DNA of 64,000 nt from Oscillatoriales cyanobacterium (GCA_004294385.1 REAP01000025.1:84560-148559); one strand, 5' to 3'; positions 20,101-28,898 are shown, counted from the stretch's first letter. Numbers and translations: made by a program. The notes: generated by a model from the sequence alone, not told the origin.

Positions 20101-20742
20101 AAACATCGGGGAGCAACTAACGTTAACCCAACGGACAATTTCCTCGGATATTTGGAGGCGATATTCCATCGCATATTCTCCACTTTCGCGCATATAATCC
20201 AGCCACCGAGTCAACACTAACTCCCTGTCTTCTGGGTGAATACAATCCTGCCAGCTACTACCTAGAATTTCCGCATAACTCATGTCATAAATAGCCTGAC
20301 ATCGAGGGTTTATATAGGTGTAGTGCCCCTGAATATCCGCCATAAAAATGCCCACAGGCGAACAGGAACTTAAAGAGCGAAATAGCTCTTCTTGAGCTTG
20401 CAGCGCTTCCTTCGCTACTGTCAATTCTGCCGTTCGCTGTTTGACTCTAGTTTCTAGATCAGTATAGGATAAAGTTAGGGCAATTTCTGCTTTTTGGAAC
20501 TCGATAATATCGATACCAATCACTTTAGAAACAATATCTCGTTCTGTTTGTAGTTCTTTTTCTTTGGACTTTAAGCCAGCATACCAAGCGCTCACCATTG
20601 CAGTAGCAAAACATAATACCCCAAAAGTTGACGGGAAGAACCTCAAGATTAACAAAATAGTCAGCAGCAAAGCCGTGCCTATGGCAAATGCAGCTATGCT
20701 ATAAGGTTTAATGGGTAAAGGTAGTACCGGAAACAGACTCAT
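17125..20742 (-). CDS. Multi-PAS/GAF sensor histidine kinase
   Basis: 1205 residues. Two membrane helices at about 13-55 (SIAAFAIGTALLLTILLI, then FGVLCFATAMVSAWYAG), a coiled coil, PAS domains at about 115-235 and 240-360, a GAF domain (about 385-560), three further PAS domains (about 570-945, each ending in PAC motifs such as ILTDITIAKQ and SIIADISDRKQ), HisKA with LATLSHELRTPLNAIMGWAQ (about 975), and HATPase (NLLTNAVKFTP, DTGKGI, GLGLGLAIVQHLVE) to the end. There is no receiver domain, so it must signal to a separate regulator. Signals sensed are unknown. It is the most upstream of three co-directional kinase genes. Confidence 0.88.
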   Translation of the reverse strand: MSLFPVLPLPIKPYSIAAFAIGTALLLTILLILRFFPSTFGVLCFATAMVSAWYAGLKSKEKELQTERDIVSKVIGIDIIEFQKAEIALTLSYTDLETRVKQRTAELTVAKEALQAQEELFRSLSSCSPVGIFMADIQGHYTYINPRCQAIYDMSYAEILGSSWQDCIHPEDRELVLTRWLDYMRESGEYAMEYRLQISEEIVRWVNVSCSPMFSDSGELIGHVGMVRDVTERQQAQAALSSSEQQLRTLLENTPDVIIRTDRELRYVYVNQAIERTQGQPVSFFLGKTSQEIGMPPELCQLWDETLYKVLETGQEEIIEFQSQSANGMRTYQSRIVPEFDKDGAIEFALIVARDITEFKLAEVQKVQLTIEQTAREKAEIEQQRSRFLAEVSKMLAASFDGETVWQNVAQLAVETAAEGCCIHLTELDGKVRVVAVAHAEASMLDAMNKLSVPKPIDNNSVNGYPLVLRTGKSELITEVNEEILAAAAENAAELEVLRSLNIASHACVPMTARGRIIGAISCFTSKSGRRYNSEDLAMLEDLAYHVAIALDNARLYTEAQEALAQTSQSFALIDSLLEAAPLGICFLDREMRYIRINQVLAELNGLTAEQHLGQDFRQLLPESAAQFAPVIQQVLETGQPILNVEISGESKGQPGYFGHWVGNYYPVKDEKGEIIGAGIILTDITIAKQTEIALRESEIRFRSVVESNMSGIGFWDIEGAITGANDALLEMIGYTREELVLGNLRWPELTPPEYQYLDRMAMEQVQAFGSCKPFEKEYIRKDGSRFPVLVGGAHFQGCKDKGSFFILDISDRKQAEAARSQINQTLEALIQACPLAITVFSAEDGIVKMWNPAAEKMFGWSESEAIGQFLPNISPSQQEEFIANLKGIRDGNAIAGMETVRHRKDGSSIDIGLWATPIRDRQGNINCMSIIADISDRKQVETERAQLLDRERAARAEAEASNQLKDDFLATLSHELRTPLNAIMGWAQVLRRGRYTPATLAIALEAIERQARVQALLVEDLLDVSRIIQGKLSLKTGWLDIIKTIEIEINSVCLTAEAKSVTVNSQLDPTLGLIWGDVHRLQQIVSNLLTNAVKFTPAGGTVELRLSRNIEFLNADSPLPITNYLQIQVSDTGKGITADFLPHVFDRFRQADGSITRTDSGLGLGLAIVQHLVELHGGNVTAESPGQDKGATFTVKLPLKQPKS

Positions 20743-21130
20743 TTTGGTTGACCTGTGGCGATGGCGTTAATTTTTGACTTTGTAAATAAATATTAATAAT
20801 AATTATTTCTTTTTTATTCAGTAAATCATATTTATTTGGGACTTGCCATCATCCCTGAGACTGATTTGAAAAAGTCAATCGATTTTAGATTTTAGATTTG
20901 AGATTTGAGGATTTTCGATTTTCGATTGATTCCACGGATCAATCCGGGGGCTTGTACCACCTTTGAACTTCTTAGTCAGTGGACTGGGAGGGCGGGCACG
21001 GGGGCACCGCCCCTACAAAACGATGATTTACCTGAGAATGAAACAGCCCTGCCTCTTCCCCTCTTTCCCTTTCCTTGCTATTCTGGTTGAAGGGACAAAT
21101 TGGATTGGCTAATTTTGGGGAGCAAATTAG
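20743..21130. other. Divergent spacer with AT-rich heptamer-like repeats
   Basis: 388 bp between two divergent genes. It holds a stretch of GATTTTA/GATTTGA repeats at about 20881-20925 and a GGGCGGGCACGGGGGCACCG box near 20990-21009. A 61-codon frame at 20905-21090 runs through the repeats and is not called. The promoters of both flanking genes should lie here. Confidence 0.5.
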
Positions 21131-24100
21131 ATGAACAACCAACTGGCAAAAATTATCGGACTATTTTTCGCAGCAGCAATCGTGTTTGGATTCATCGGTT
21201 ATGAACTTCAAAATCCAAATTCTGTCAGCAACTCAGTCATATCGATCGGCTTTTCCAATGATACCATCGCGGCCGCAGGTGCGATCGACAACAAACGCGA
21301 CCAGATTTATCTCAACGGCACCTGGCAATTTGTCCCCGCCATCGGCAACCCCCAAAATCCCCCCCAATCCCCAAGCTGGGGTTCCATCCAAGTACCCGGA
21401 AACTGGCAAGAAGAAAAAAACGAATCCACACCAGGAATCATCTCCCGTGGCACCGGCCCAGCTTGGGAAAAATTCAACAATCAACAATTATCCAAAGCTT
21501 GGTATCAGCGGAATATCGAAATTCCAACTGACTGGAAAAATCGCAGAATATTCATCGATTTAGCCAGAGTCAGTACCGATGCAATCATCTTTGTTAACGG
21601 CATTAACAGCGGTCAAATTGAATGGCCCTACGGCACGATTGAAATTACTAAATTAGCACAACCAGGTCAAAATACCATATCTATTTTAGTCGTAGCAGTC
21701 TCCGACGAAAAAGACAAAACCGTGATCATGGGCCCCACAGAAATCTACACCACAAAATCCAACCTACAATCACGAGGAATCATCGGCGAAGTCCGAATTT
21801 TCAGCCTACCACCAGGCCCGCTAATTAGTGACGTATTCGTCCAAACTTCCACCAGAAAGCAGCAAATTAAATTAGATGTAGAACTCAAAGACATCAAACA
21901 AAACGGTCAAATTCAGCTTGTCGCTCAAATGCTCGATGAAAAGGGCAAAGTAGAACAAAAATTCACAGGTACTGCTGAAGTTCAAGCTAAACCAATTCAA
22001 ACTGTCAAAGTCCAGTGGGATTGGAAAAAGCCTCGTCTTTGGGATGTCGGTCAACCAAACCTTTACACCCTGAAATTAGCAGTAAAAGGAAGCGGCATTA
22101 ATACACAATATGATCAACCTTTCGGCTTCCGCGAATTTTGGATAGAAGGACGTAAATTTTTCTTAAATGGCACAGAATTTCGTCTGCGACCAATCTTGCA
22201 TCCCGATAGTTGGGAAAGTGGCACTGTCGAAGGTTCTGATAAATTAATTGAAAGCTACAATAAAGCTGGTTTTAATATAGTAGAAACCTGGCCTTGGAAT
22301 CACGACGAACGAGGGAAGTGGCACTTTCGAGAACTGTTTTCCGAAAGAGCAGACCTCAAAGGCTTTCCAGTTATGGCACCCGCTTTAGATGTTAGTTTGC
22401 TCGCTTCAAATGGAAGTTGGAATAACCGCTCACTGAAAGACCGCTGGAAATCGCGAATGACCACAGAAATGCGCCGCTATCGCAATCATCCATCAATATT
22501 AATGTGGGCTACAAGTCCTAACTTTTTCGGTAACACCGATGACCAAAATCCCCGCCGCATTGGCAAAAAAGTAGTAGCAGGAAATCTTGATGCGAATCGT
22601 TTGCGGGACATTACAACCTTGGCAAATGAATCTTTTGCCAGTATGAAATCTGTCGATCCAACTAGACCTGTGATGGTACACCAAGGTGCAAATTTTGGCG
22701 ATGTTTATGCGCTGAATTCTTACTTAAATGTAATTCCATTGCAAGAAAGAGAAGAATGGATTTCCGAGTGGAGTAAAACTGGAGATATGCCATACATGGT
22801 AGTGGAATTTGGGACACCACTACACGCCACGATGATGCGAAATCGAGCGGGATTTGAAAAGGTGATTGTTAGCGAACCTTTGATGACGGAATTTGCGGCA
22901 ATTTATTTGGGTAAACAAGCTTATGAGTTAGAAACTACGGCTTATAAAAATAAAATCCGCGAGCAATTTGTCAAAGGTCAAGAATATAAAAGTTGGCATC
23001 TGAATAAAGAGTTAGATTTTGCACCAGCTTTTCAAAAGTTGCAGCAGTTATTCAGTACGAATACTTGGCGGAGTTGGCGGACTTTTGGAATGTCTGGAGG
23101 GATGATTCCTTGGAATGATGGACATGGTTGGCAAGTCTCGGATGCTGGTAGAACTAAGGTAGATATTGGAGAGTTTCAACCGGGAAGACGGGGCGTTTAT
23201 TTGAAGCAAGTGTCGAAGAATCTGCTATATCATTTGCAGCCAGAAGCTTACACTACTCATCCTAGTGGCGAGGCAATTATGAAGAATAACGGCCCGACTT
23301 TGGCTTGGATTGCTGGTTCTAATCCAGCTTTTACTGCAAAAGAACACAGTTTTTGGGCGGGCGGAAAACTGGCGAAGCAGGTAGTCTTAATTAACGATAC
23401 TAGGGCGAAACAAAATTTTGCTTTCACTTGGCGAGTTTTGGCGGGGGGGAAAGAGGTTGGAAAGGGTGAAAAGCAGGGGACTATTGAGACGGCAGGTACA
23501 CTGTTTTTCCCGATCGATGTGAAATTGCCAAATGATATTTTAGGCAAGACTGATGGCGAAATTAGTCTAACTGCAAAAATAGCCGATCGCACTCATGTCG
23601 ATACTTTTGCCTTCCGCGTGTTTGGGACTCCCAGCAAAATCAAGGATAAGCTGGCAATATTTGACCCAGTTGGCAAAACATCCGCAATGTTAAAACAGCT
23701 AGGTCACGAACTTATACCGTGGAACGGTTCGCAAGTTTCATCACTATTAATTATCGGTCGAGAAGCATTTTCTAGCGGGCAAAATCTGCCGGGAAACTTA
23801 GAGAATTTTGTGCGAAATGGCGGGAAAGCAATTGTGTTTCCCCAGCAGCGAGAATGGCTAACAAATAAAGGTTTGCGAGTTGCCGAACATATTAGTCGTC
23901 GCGTCTATCCAATTGATAGTAACCACCCGGTAGTTAGCGGTTTAGATGAAACTGATTTGCGCGATTGGACTGGGGAAAGCACATTACTTGAATCTTACCC
24001 AGACACAATTCAAAAACCATCAAGATTGAGTCCAGCAATTACGCCTTGGTACGGCTGGCATTGGGGGAATCGTGGCGGTGTCAGCAGCGCTTCTATTGAG

Positions 24101-24934
24101 AAGCCACACCGTAGTTCTTGGCGACCAATTTTGGAGTCTGAGTTTGATTTAGCTTATTCGCCACTGATGGAATTGGATTACGGAAAAGGGCGGTTGATTT
24201 TAAATCAGTTGGATTTAGAAGACCATTTTGCTGTGGATCCTGGGGCGGCGCAATTAGCCCAAACACTTGTGAGTTATGGGATGGATTCTGTTGTTTCTGG
24301 GAAACCGGATCGGGTGGTTTTAATTGGGGGAGATGGAGATGCCAAGAAGTTGGATAATTTGGGAGTAATCTATCAACGGGCTAACGGACTTTCTCAGAAT
24401 GTTGGCCTGGCGATTGTGGGGGCGGAGGCGAATGTGAAAGATGCTGATTTACGCAGTTATTTGAATGGTGGTGGTAAGGCGTTTTTCTTGCCACGTCAAG
24501 TGCCTGTTGCTGGTTTGGGCGTGGGTTTGGAACAAACTAAGAATTTTGGGGGTTCCTTGGCGGTTCCCGGTTGGGACGAGGTGAAGGGGGTTAGTGGTTC
24601 GGATTTGCGATCGCGCTCTTTTTATGATACTTGGTTGATTAAGTCTGGGGGTGAAATTGGGGCTGACGGTTTGTTAAGTCGGGTTGCTGTAGGTAAGGGT
24701 GTGGCGATTTTTTCTCAGATTGACCCGGATGGTTTGAATGCTGATACTAACACTTATTTGCGTTTTACTCGCTGGCGGCAAACTCGCGCGAATGCTCAGA
24801 TTTTGGCTAATTTGGGGGCGAGTTTTAAGGTGGATGGGGTGGTGTTTAATGGTTCTAGTCGGGAGTTTTATCACTCGGATTATAGGACGGATTTTGAGAA
24901 TGGGGATGATCCTTATCGGTATTATAGATGGTAG
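21131..24934 (+). CDS. Glycoside hydrolase family 2-like protein, membrane-anchored
   Basis: 1267 residues beginning with a signal anchor (KIIGLFFAAAIVFGFIGYEL). A GH2 sugar-binding jelly-roll (about 55-230; LNGTWQFVP, IQVPGNWQEE, ARVSTDAIIFVNG), an immunoglobulin-like domain (about 230-340) and a TIM barrel (about 345-660; KFFLNGTEFRLR, YRNHPSILMWATSPNFFG, MVVEFGTP) follow. The C-terminal half carries ThuA/glutamine-amidotransferase-like segments (GREAFSSGQNLPGNLENFVR, HPVVSG), as in long beta-galactosidase-like enzymes. The nucleophile Glu is likely in VEFGTP. The usual NE acid/base pair after MW is absent (ATSPNF), so catalysis is doubtful or altered. An extracytoplasmic role on a polysaccharide is inferred. 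Confidence 0.75.
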   Translation: MNNQLAKIIGLFFAAAIVFGFIGYELQNPNSVSNSVISIGFSNDTIAAAGAIDNKRDQIYLNGTWQFVPAIGNPQNPPQSPSWGSIQVPGNWQEEKNESTPGIISRGTGPAWEKFNNQQLSKAWYQRNIEIPTDWKNRRIFIDLARVSTDAIIFVNGINSGQIEWPYGTIEITKLAQPGQNTISILVVAVSDEKDKTVIMGPTEIYTTKSNLQSRGIIGEVRIFSLPPGPLISDVFVQTSTRKQQIKLDVELKDIKQNGQIQLVAQMLDEKGKVEQKFTGTAEVQAKPIQTVKVQWDWKKPRLWDVGQPNLYTLKLAVKGSGINTQYDQPFGFREFWIEGRKFFLNGTEFRLRPILHPDSWESGTVEGSDKLIESYNKAGFNIVETWPWNHDERGKWHFRELFSERADLKGFPVMAPALDVSLLASNGSWNNRSLKDRWKSRMTTEMRRYRNHPSILMWATSPNFFGNTDDQNPRRIGKKVVAGNLDANRLRDITTLANESFASMKSVDPTRPVMVHQGANFGDVYALNSYLNVIPLQEREEWISEWSKTGDMPYMVVEFGTPLHATMMRNRAGFEKVIVSEPLMTEFAAIYLGKQAYELETTAYKNKIREQFVKGQEYKSWHLNKELDFAPAFQKLQQLFSTNTWRSWRTFGMSGGMIPWNDGHGWQVSDAGRTKVDIGEFQPGRRGVYLKQVSKNLLYHLQPEAYTTHPSGEAIMKNNGPTLAWIAGSNPAFTAKEHSFWAGGKLAKQVVLINDTRAKQNFAFTWRVLAGGKEVGKGEKQGTIETAGTLFFPIDVKLPNDILGKTDGEISLTAKIADRTHVDTFAFRVFGTPSKIKDKLAIFDPVGKTSAMLKQLGHELIPWNGSQVSSLLIIGREAFSSGQNLPGNLENFVRNGGKAIVFPQQREWLTNKGLRVAEHISRRVYPIDSNHPVVSGLDETDLRDWTGESTLLESYPDTIQKPSRLSPAITPWYGWHWGNRGGVSSASIEKPHRSSWRPILESEFDLAYSPLMELDYGKGRLILNQLDLEDHFAVDPGAAQLAQTLVSYGMDSVVSGKPDRVVLIGGDGDAKKLDNLGVIYQRANGLSQNVGLAIVGAEANVKDADLRSYLNGGGKAFFLPRQVPVAGLGVGLEQTKNFGGSLAVPGWDEVKGVSGSDLRSRSFYDTWLIKSGGEIGADGLLSRVAVGKGVAIFSQIDPDGLNADTNTYLRFTRWRQTRANAQILANLGASFKVDGVVFNGSSREFYHSDYRTDFENGDDPYRYYRW

Positions 24935-24980
24935 GAAGTTCGGCAGCGGATTTTGTAGCGGATGTAACGGATGTTTGTAG
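24935..24980. repeat. GAAGTTCGGCAGCGGATTTT repeat at the GH2 gene stop
   Basis: Directly after the TAG stop comes GAAGTTCGGCAGCGGATTTT followed by GTAGCGGATGTAACGGATGT. This is one copy of a dispersed family (see 35469-35525, 49903-49945, 53321-53420 and 62681-62738) built of CAACGGATTTTGTAACGG and TTTAACGGAT units. Confidence 0.8.
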
Positions 24981-25000
24981 GATCTCTGGCGATATCTTTG

Positions 25001-25390
25001 CCGGGGTGGGTTGTTGAGATTGTTAATTATTGGCAGTAATTTAATAGATTCCCTGTCCAAAATTCGTCTGGTAACGGTTCATCAAAATCGTCGCTTGTCC
25101 AGATTGCTCCTGCGTGCAATCCTGCTGTACGCTGCTTAGGTGGGGATGTAATGGGCGCTAAACGGACAAGGGGAATGCCGCCTTCTGTGAGCACAACCTC
25201 TATGCCTTTAAGTGCTAGAGATAGTAATTCTTTTAAATTTGTCTGTGCTTCTTGCACGTCAACTGTTTTTGTCAGCATTACGGTTATCCAAGTTAGGGGT
25301 TAAAAGTGCGATCGCACGCGATTTATCGGCCGGGGCGGGTTTTTGAGATTGTTAATTATTGGCTGATATTGTTGGTGAACCCGCCCCTAC
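25001..25390. repeat. Direct repeats flanking the solitary antitoxin gene
   Basis: CCGGGGTGGGTTGTTGAGAT followed by TGTTAATTATTGG (about 25002-25034) recurs as CCGGGGCGGGTTTTTGAGAT plus TGTTAATTATTGG (about 25331-25363). The second copy closes with AACCCGCCCCTAC near 25379-25391, completing a hairpin of the GGGCGGGTT family. The pair brackets the antitoxin gene, and the first copy supplies that gene's stop codon. Confidence 0.75.
25027..25278 (-). CDS. Phd/YefM-type antitoxin without an adjacent toxin
   Basis: 83 residues with the Phd fold signature VDVQEAQTNLKELLSLALKG and VVLTEGGIPLVRLAPI (DNA-binding N-terminus), followed by the toxin-neutralising tail AGLHAGAIWTSDDFDEPLPD ending DEFWTG. 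Such proteins normally pair with a PIN-domain VapC whose gene overlaps the antitoxin end. Here the last residues (LLNYCQ) and the stop codon lie in a dispersed repeat and the GH2 gene follows on the other strand. The toxin gene is therefore missing, probably lost when the repeat inserted. Confidence 0.8.
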   Translation of the reverse strand: MLTKTVDVQEAQTNLKELLSLALKGIEVVLTEGGIPLVRLAPITSPPKQRTAGLHAGAIWTSDDFDEPLPDEFWTGNLLNYCQ

Positions 25391-25391
25391 A

Positions 25392-25637
25392 TTACAGGTC
25401 AAAGTGACGGCGGAAGCGGGGGTCTAGTTTGTCGGTTTTCTTTTGGTTGCAGGTGCGGCAGAGGGTTTGCAGGTTGCTGATGTCGTTGCTGCCGCCACGG
25501 GCTAGGGGGATGATATGATCGATCGACAGTTGGGTTTCTTGTTTAGTTTGGCCGCAACTTTGGCATTGGTATTTGTTGCGGTTGAAGACGTATTTTCTGA
25601 CTTCTGGGGGAATGGGGATTCTAGGGGTTTTAGTCAT
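25392..25637 (-). CDS. HNH endonuclease
   Basis: 81 residues. It has the full HNH pattern: two CxxC metal sites (CQSCG and CRTCN) around the catalytic core LSIDHIIPLARGGSNDISNL (DH, then N). Compact proteins of this type cut DNA and are found both alone and with mobile elements or restriction systems. Its ATG overlaps the stop codon of the upstream KGK-family gene by 4 bp, so it would have been translated with it. Confidence 0.88.
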   Translation of the reverse strand: MTKTPRIPIPPEVRKYVFNRNKYQCQSCGQTKQETQLSIDHIIPLARGGSNDISNLQTLCRTCNQKKTDKLDPRFRRHFDL

Positions 25638-26074
25638 GAATTGTTAGGTTGATTTTCATGGTTTAGAAGTTGGCGACGCAAATCGTCAAGGGGTGATTCT
25701 GGCGCGCTGATTTCTAATTGATTGTTTTCTGGTGTTTCTTCAACTTCTGGTTCGTCTGGGCAAAATTCTATAGTGACATTGAGTTTGAGCTTAATCTTTC
25801 CTTTCTTCCAACCCTGAGCACCCACTCCGAGAATTTCACAATCTATACCTTGACTAAACCATTCTTCCTATGACCAATTTTTTTGGGGATGATTGCAAGG
25901 TACATCGATATTGAGGTTCTGTTTTCTTAATAAATCATCAAGTGTTTCTCCTAAACTCCACTCAGACAAAAGTTTATTTACTGTTTTCTTGAGTTTTTCC
26001 ATTTTCAGCATTGTCATACCGAAAGATACAGCATCATCATTGCCGCAATTGTGGAAATCAACTTTATCTTTCAT
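25634..26074 (-). pseudogene. KGK-domain protein with an in-frame TAG
   Basis: The frame from an ATG at 26074 (MKDKVDFHNCGNDDAVSFG) runs to a TAG at 25870-25868 after NHPQKNWS. In the same frame it continues EEWFSQGIDCEILGVGAQGW, then KKGKIKLKLNVTIEFCPDEP and finally ESPLDDLRRQLLNHENQ. The two halves together make one complete KGK-family protein of about 146 residues, a small cyanobacterial family of unknown role named for its KGK motif. A single base change (for example GAG or CAG to TAG) accounts for the break. The second half could still be made from an internal ATG-like start at 25825 (encoded GTG), but it lacks the N-terminal domain. Confidence 0.75.
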
Positions 26075-26145
26075 ATTATTGCCAACCATGCGTTAGTCAT
26101 ATTTAATTTACTTTTTCTAGTTCCAAAGCTACCATCAAACACCGA

Positions 26146-26343
26146 TCAACTAAGTTCATCGGCAAATATTTCGTCATAAATGTCATTTTCCGCACTCAGC
26201 CAATCTTGATAAGCTTGGGATACAAGCATCGGTTGAACAGATTCTTTCCCACTTTTCAAGAATAGGGCTAGGTTCAGAAGTGTTGCTAACTTATCCTCTG
26301 GAAGTTGTTCGATTATTGTTAGAAGTTTTTGGCGAATGTTCAT
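26146..26343 (-). CDS. Small antitoxin-like hypothetical protein
   Basis: 65 residues, acidic, helical: MNIRQKLLTIIEQLPEDKLA, then LLNLALFLKSGK and a C-terminal YQDWLSAENDIYDEIFADEL. Short proteins starting this way and ending in a W-x-x-x-E-(N/D)-D-I-Y-D-E tail are commonly the antitoxin-like half of toxin-antitoxin pairs in cyanobacteria (DUF2281-like). No toxin gene lies downstream here, so this copy is solitary. The assignment is by composition and tail pattern only. Confidence 0.55.
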   Translation of the reverse strand: MNIRQKLLTIIEQLPEDKLATLLNLALFLKSGKESVQPMLVSQAYQDWLSAENDIYDEIFADELS

Positions 26344-26429
26344 AGGATTGGCGATCGCTATTTGTTGCCATTATAGCACAATAAACACAATAAAGAAACC
26401 GGGCGATTGGAAATCGCCCGGATTTCCAA

Positions 26430-28898
26430 TCATTCACCATCCACCACAACACCATCATTTTGTCCGATCGCAGGTAACAAACTTTCGTGCAACTTCATCG
26501 CCTGCAAACAGCTATTAATCCCAGAAACCGCCCGATCGTACTTTTCGATCTTTTCGTCATTCTCCGCTTGCAGCCGCTGGTTCCTAGCGATTTTCTCCTC
26601 CGCCTCCTGGGCCAAAGTTTGCTCCACATAATCGCGGGCTTGACTGTATTTCTGCAAAATCTCATCCGCTTGCTTTTGGGCCATCGGCAACAAATGATCT
26701 TTCAACGTCTTATTAACAGTTTGGCGGAAGGTTTTGCGAATTGTTTGTGATACTTTTGGCTCGAAATCTAAGCGCAATAATTGCCTAATTGCAGGTTGGG
26801 CATCAACCATATTTTCGCAGTCGTAACCTTGAGATGTTTGCTGCAATGTTTGCCGGAATTGATAAATTGAAAACGTGTCTTCATCGTAAAAACGGGGACT
26901 TTCTCGCACATAGCGATCGCACTCAACGCCCGCCGCATTCACCAAAGCATCAGAAACCCGCTTTGACAACTCATCTAATTGCTGTTCAATTCCCCCATCA
27001 TTCCCCAACAATCGATACAGAAGTCGATAGTATTCAGATTTGCGAACACTGTCTTTCAAATACTGGAAGAAATTAGCAACCAATGAAGCCGTAGCCTCTA
27101 TTAAAATATCTTCCAACTGATTTGCTAAAAAGTAAAGCGCCTCAACTAAAACCGCAATTAAAGGCGCTGTAGCATTCCGGGGATGAGTCAGCACAGTGCG
27201 TCCATAGGCTGCCTCAACCGAAAAGCTATCTAATAATTCATCTAAGCGCCGGATCATCCGAGATTGCAGTTGCCGAAAATCGTTATCAAAAACATCGCAT
27301 TTATTCATAATCATTTCATTGATTTCTGTGGCGATATGTTCCCGAAAATCCTGTCCGACTTGCTGCAATTCTTGATTTAAACGCAAAAGTTCCTGGGCTT
27401 TCATCGCCTCAATTTCGCGGGGTTGGCTGTCCAAATTCCGCTGGATTGTTTGATAATGTTTCCGCAGTTGAATACACAAATCTTCTAAATCGTCGGCGAG
27501 ATTTTTGAACAGTTGCGGGCGTTTTTCTTCGGTGAGATAGCGGGTAATGGCTGTGCGAAAATCTTCGATACCGCTATCCTGAATTAATTGCTCGATTAGC
27601 GGTTTTCCTTGTTCCGCAAGAATCCGCACGTAGTTTTGATTTGGCGTTTCGTAGCTGTTAACTGAAATCCGAAATTTGCTGGGAGATAGTTTGCCGGAAT
27701 TAGCACAGTAGCGGTTGAATTCGCTGACAAATTGTGGAGTTTCTTCGCTATTCTCGCTACCATTATCCGTATTGTACGGGCGGGTTTTACCGATAAACTT
27801 TAAATCTAACTTACTATCTATATAAACCCGCCCTCTTTCGGCAAATATTGTATCTAAACCAAAGCGATCGCGCGTTGTGGTATTTTTAATCAAACTGCCG
27901 TAAAATCCCAACAATCCGCTAGTTTTGTACACTCTCGCAGTATCGCGAAAGTCAGAAGTAATCAGATTTTCTAAGCGCTGTCGCAGTTGAGTATTGTACC
28001 AAGTTTCATCGATGCGGTTAAAAATGTAAAAAAGCCGATCGCGAATTCCCGGATTTCCCCGCGTCTTTTCCATCAACTCAGTTTCTTCCGTCGTCATTTC
28101 CCCTGACGAAGCAGCTTTCAAAACGCAAACAACCGCCGAAGTATCAGGGCTTTCAATCTTATCATAAGTCAGGTCGGCATCTCGTTGTACTGGCGCATCA
28201 ATTCCCGGCGTATCGATAATAATATTGCCATCTTCCAACAACGGATGGTAGCAATAATACTCGACGCGCTTCAGCACCGCACTGTTGCTACCCCGACGCG
28301 CATAACTAGCAGCCTCCTTCAGATTGGAGAAATTAAACTGTTCCATCGAGTAGGTGGCGTTTGCGAGGCTGTGGATGCGATCGCGATTTGCCTCAAAACC
28401 TTCTAACAGCAGCATCAAAGCCTTAGCTTGTTTCGCTAATTCCGACTTATTTTCGCCGCCTTCTTTTTCAATAATGATGTTACACCCTTTGCATAAAAGT
28501 GGTACTACATCTGTTTGATTAATATTAAGTTCAGTAGTTAAACCTAACTTTTCGCAAAGAGTATGTGCTTGTTCTTTAATTTCAAATTCACTTAAAAAAG
28601 TCAGAACAACTCGCTCTTTATCAGATTCAGCAAAGGCGATATAACATTCAGTACCAGTCGCGTGTCCTTCTGCACTGTAGAGCAATTCCCGCTCCAACAA
28701 AGCATTGATCAGCATCGATTTTCCCGCACTGAAAGCACCGGCAAACACAATTTCAAACTCAGGAGAAATTGCTTTTTTCAATGAAGCTTGCACCGCTGTA
28801 ATATCTTGTTGTCGCAAAGATGATTCTTGACGCAGTAGTTGTAGTAAAGAGTCTACTTGTTCTTGCAAGTTTTTGCATTGAGGCGGCATTTGAGTCAT
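26430..28898 (-). CDS. Dynamin-like GTPase
   Basis: 822 residues. G1 (P-loop) is GAFSAGKSMLINALL near residue 55, G3 is DTPGID near 230, and G4 is NRID near 290. This is followed by a long helical stalk (for example LADDLEDLCIQLRKHYQTIQ) and a hydrophobic patch near 590-610 (APLIAVLVEALYFLANQLED) that may insert into a membrane. The layout is that of bacterial dynamin-like proteins, which bind and remodel membranes in a GTP-dependent way. The N-terminal 40 residues form a short helical bundle element. The gene stands alone, bounded by repeats. Cellular role in cyanobacteria is not settled. Confidence 0.82.
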   Translation of the reverse strand: MTQMPPQCKNLQEQVDSLLQLLRQESSLRQQDITAVQASLKKAISPEFEIVFAGAFSAGKSMLINALLERELLYSAEGHATGTECYIAFAESDKERVVLTFLSEFEIKEQAHTLCEKLGLTTELNINQTDVVPLLCKGCNIIIEKEGGENKSELAKQAKALMLLLEGFEANRDRIHSLANATYSMEQFNFSNLKEAASYARRGSNSAVLKRVEYYCYHPLLEDGNIIIDTPGIDAPVQRDADLTYDKIESPDTSAVVCVLKAASSGEMTTEETELMEKTRGNPGIRDRLFYIFNRIDETWYNTQLRQRLENLITSDFRDTARVYKTSGLLGFYGSLIKNTTTRDRFGLDTIFAERGRVYIDSKLDLKFIGKTRPYNTDNGSENSEETPQFVSEFNRYCANSGKLSPSKFRISVNSYETPNQNYVRILAEQGKPLIEQLIQDSGIEDFRTAITRYLTEEKRPQLFKNLADDLEDLCIQLRKHYQTIQRNLDSQPREIEAMKAQELLRLNQELQQVGQDFREHIATEINEMIMNKCDVFDNDFRQLQSRMIRRLDELLDSFSVEAAYGRTVLTHPRNATAPLIAVLVEALYFLANQLEDILIEATASLVANFFQYLKDSVRKSEYYRLLYRLLGNDGGIEQQLDELSKRVSDALVNAAGVECDRYVRESPRFYDEDTFSIYQFRQTLQQTSQGYDCENMVDAQPAIRQLLRLDFEPKVSQTIRKTFRQTVNKTLKDHLLPMAQKQADEILQKYSQARDYVEQTLAQEAEEKIARNQRLQAENDEKIEKYDRAVSGINSCLQAMKLHESLLPAIGQNDGVVVDGE

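Noticed and set aside
24674..25060. 128-codon minus-strand frame at the end of the GH2 gene
   Set aside because: Pro/Ile-rich antisense shadow of the GH2 coding sequence and the following repeat.
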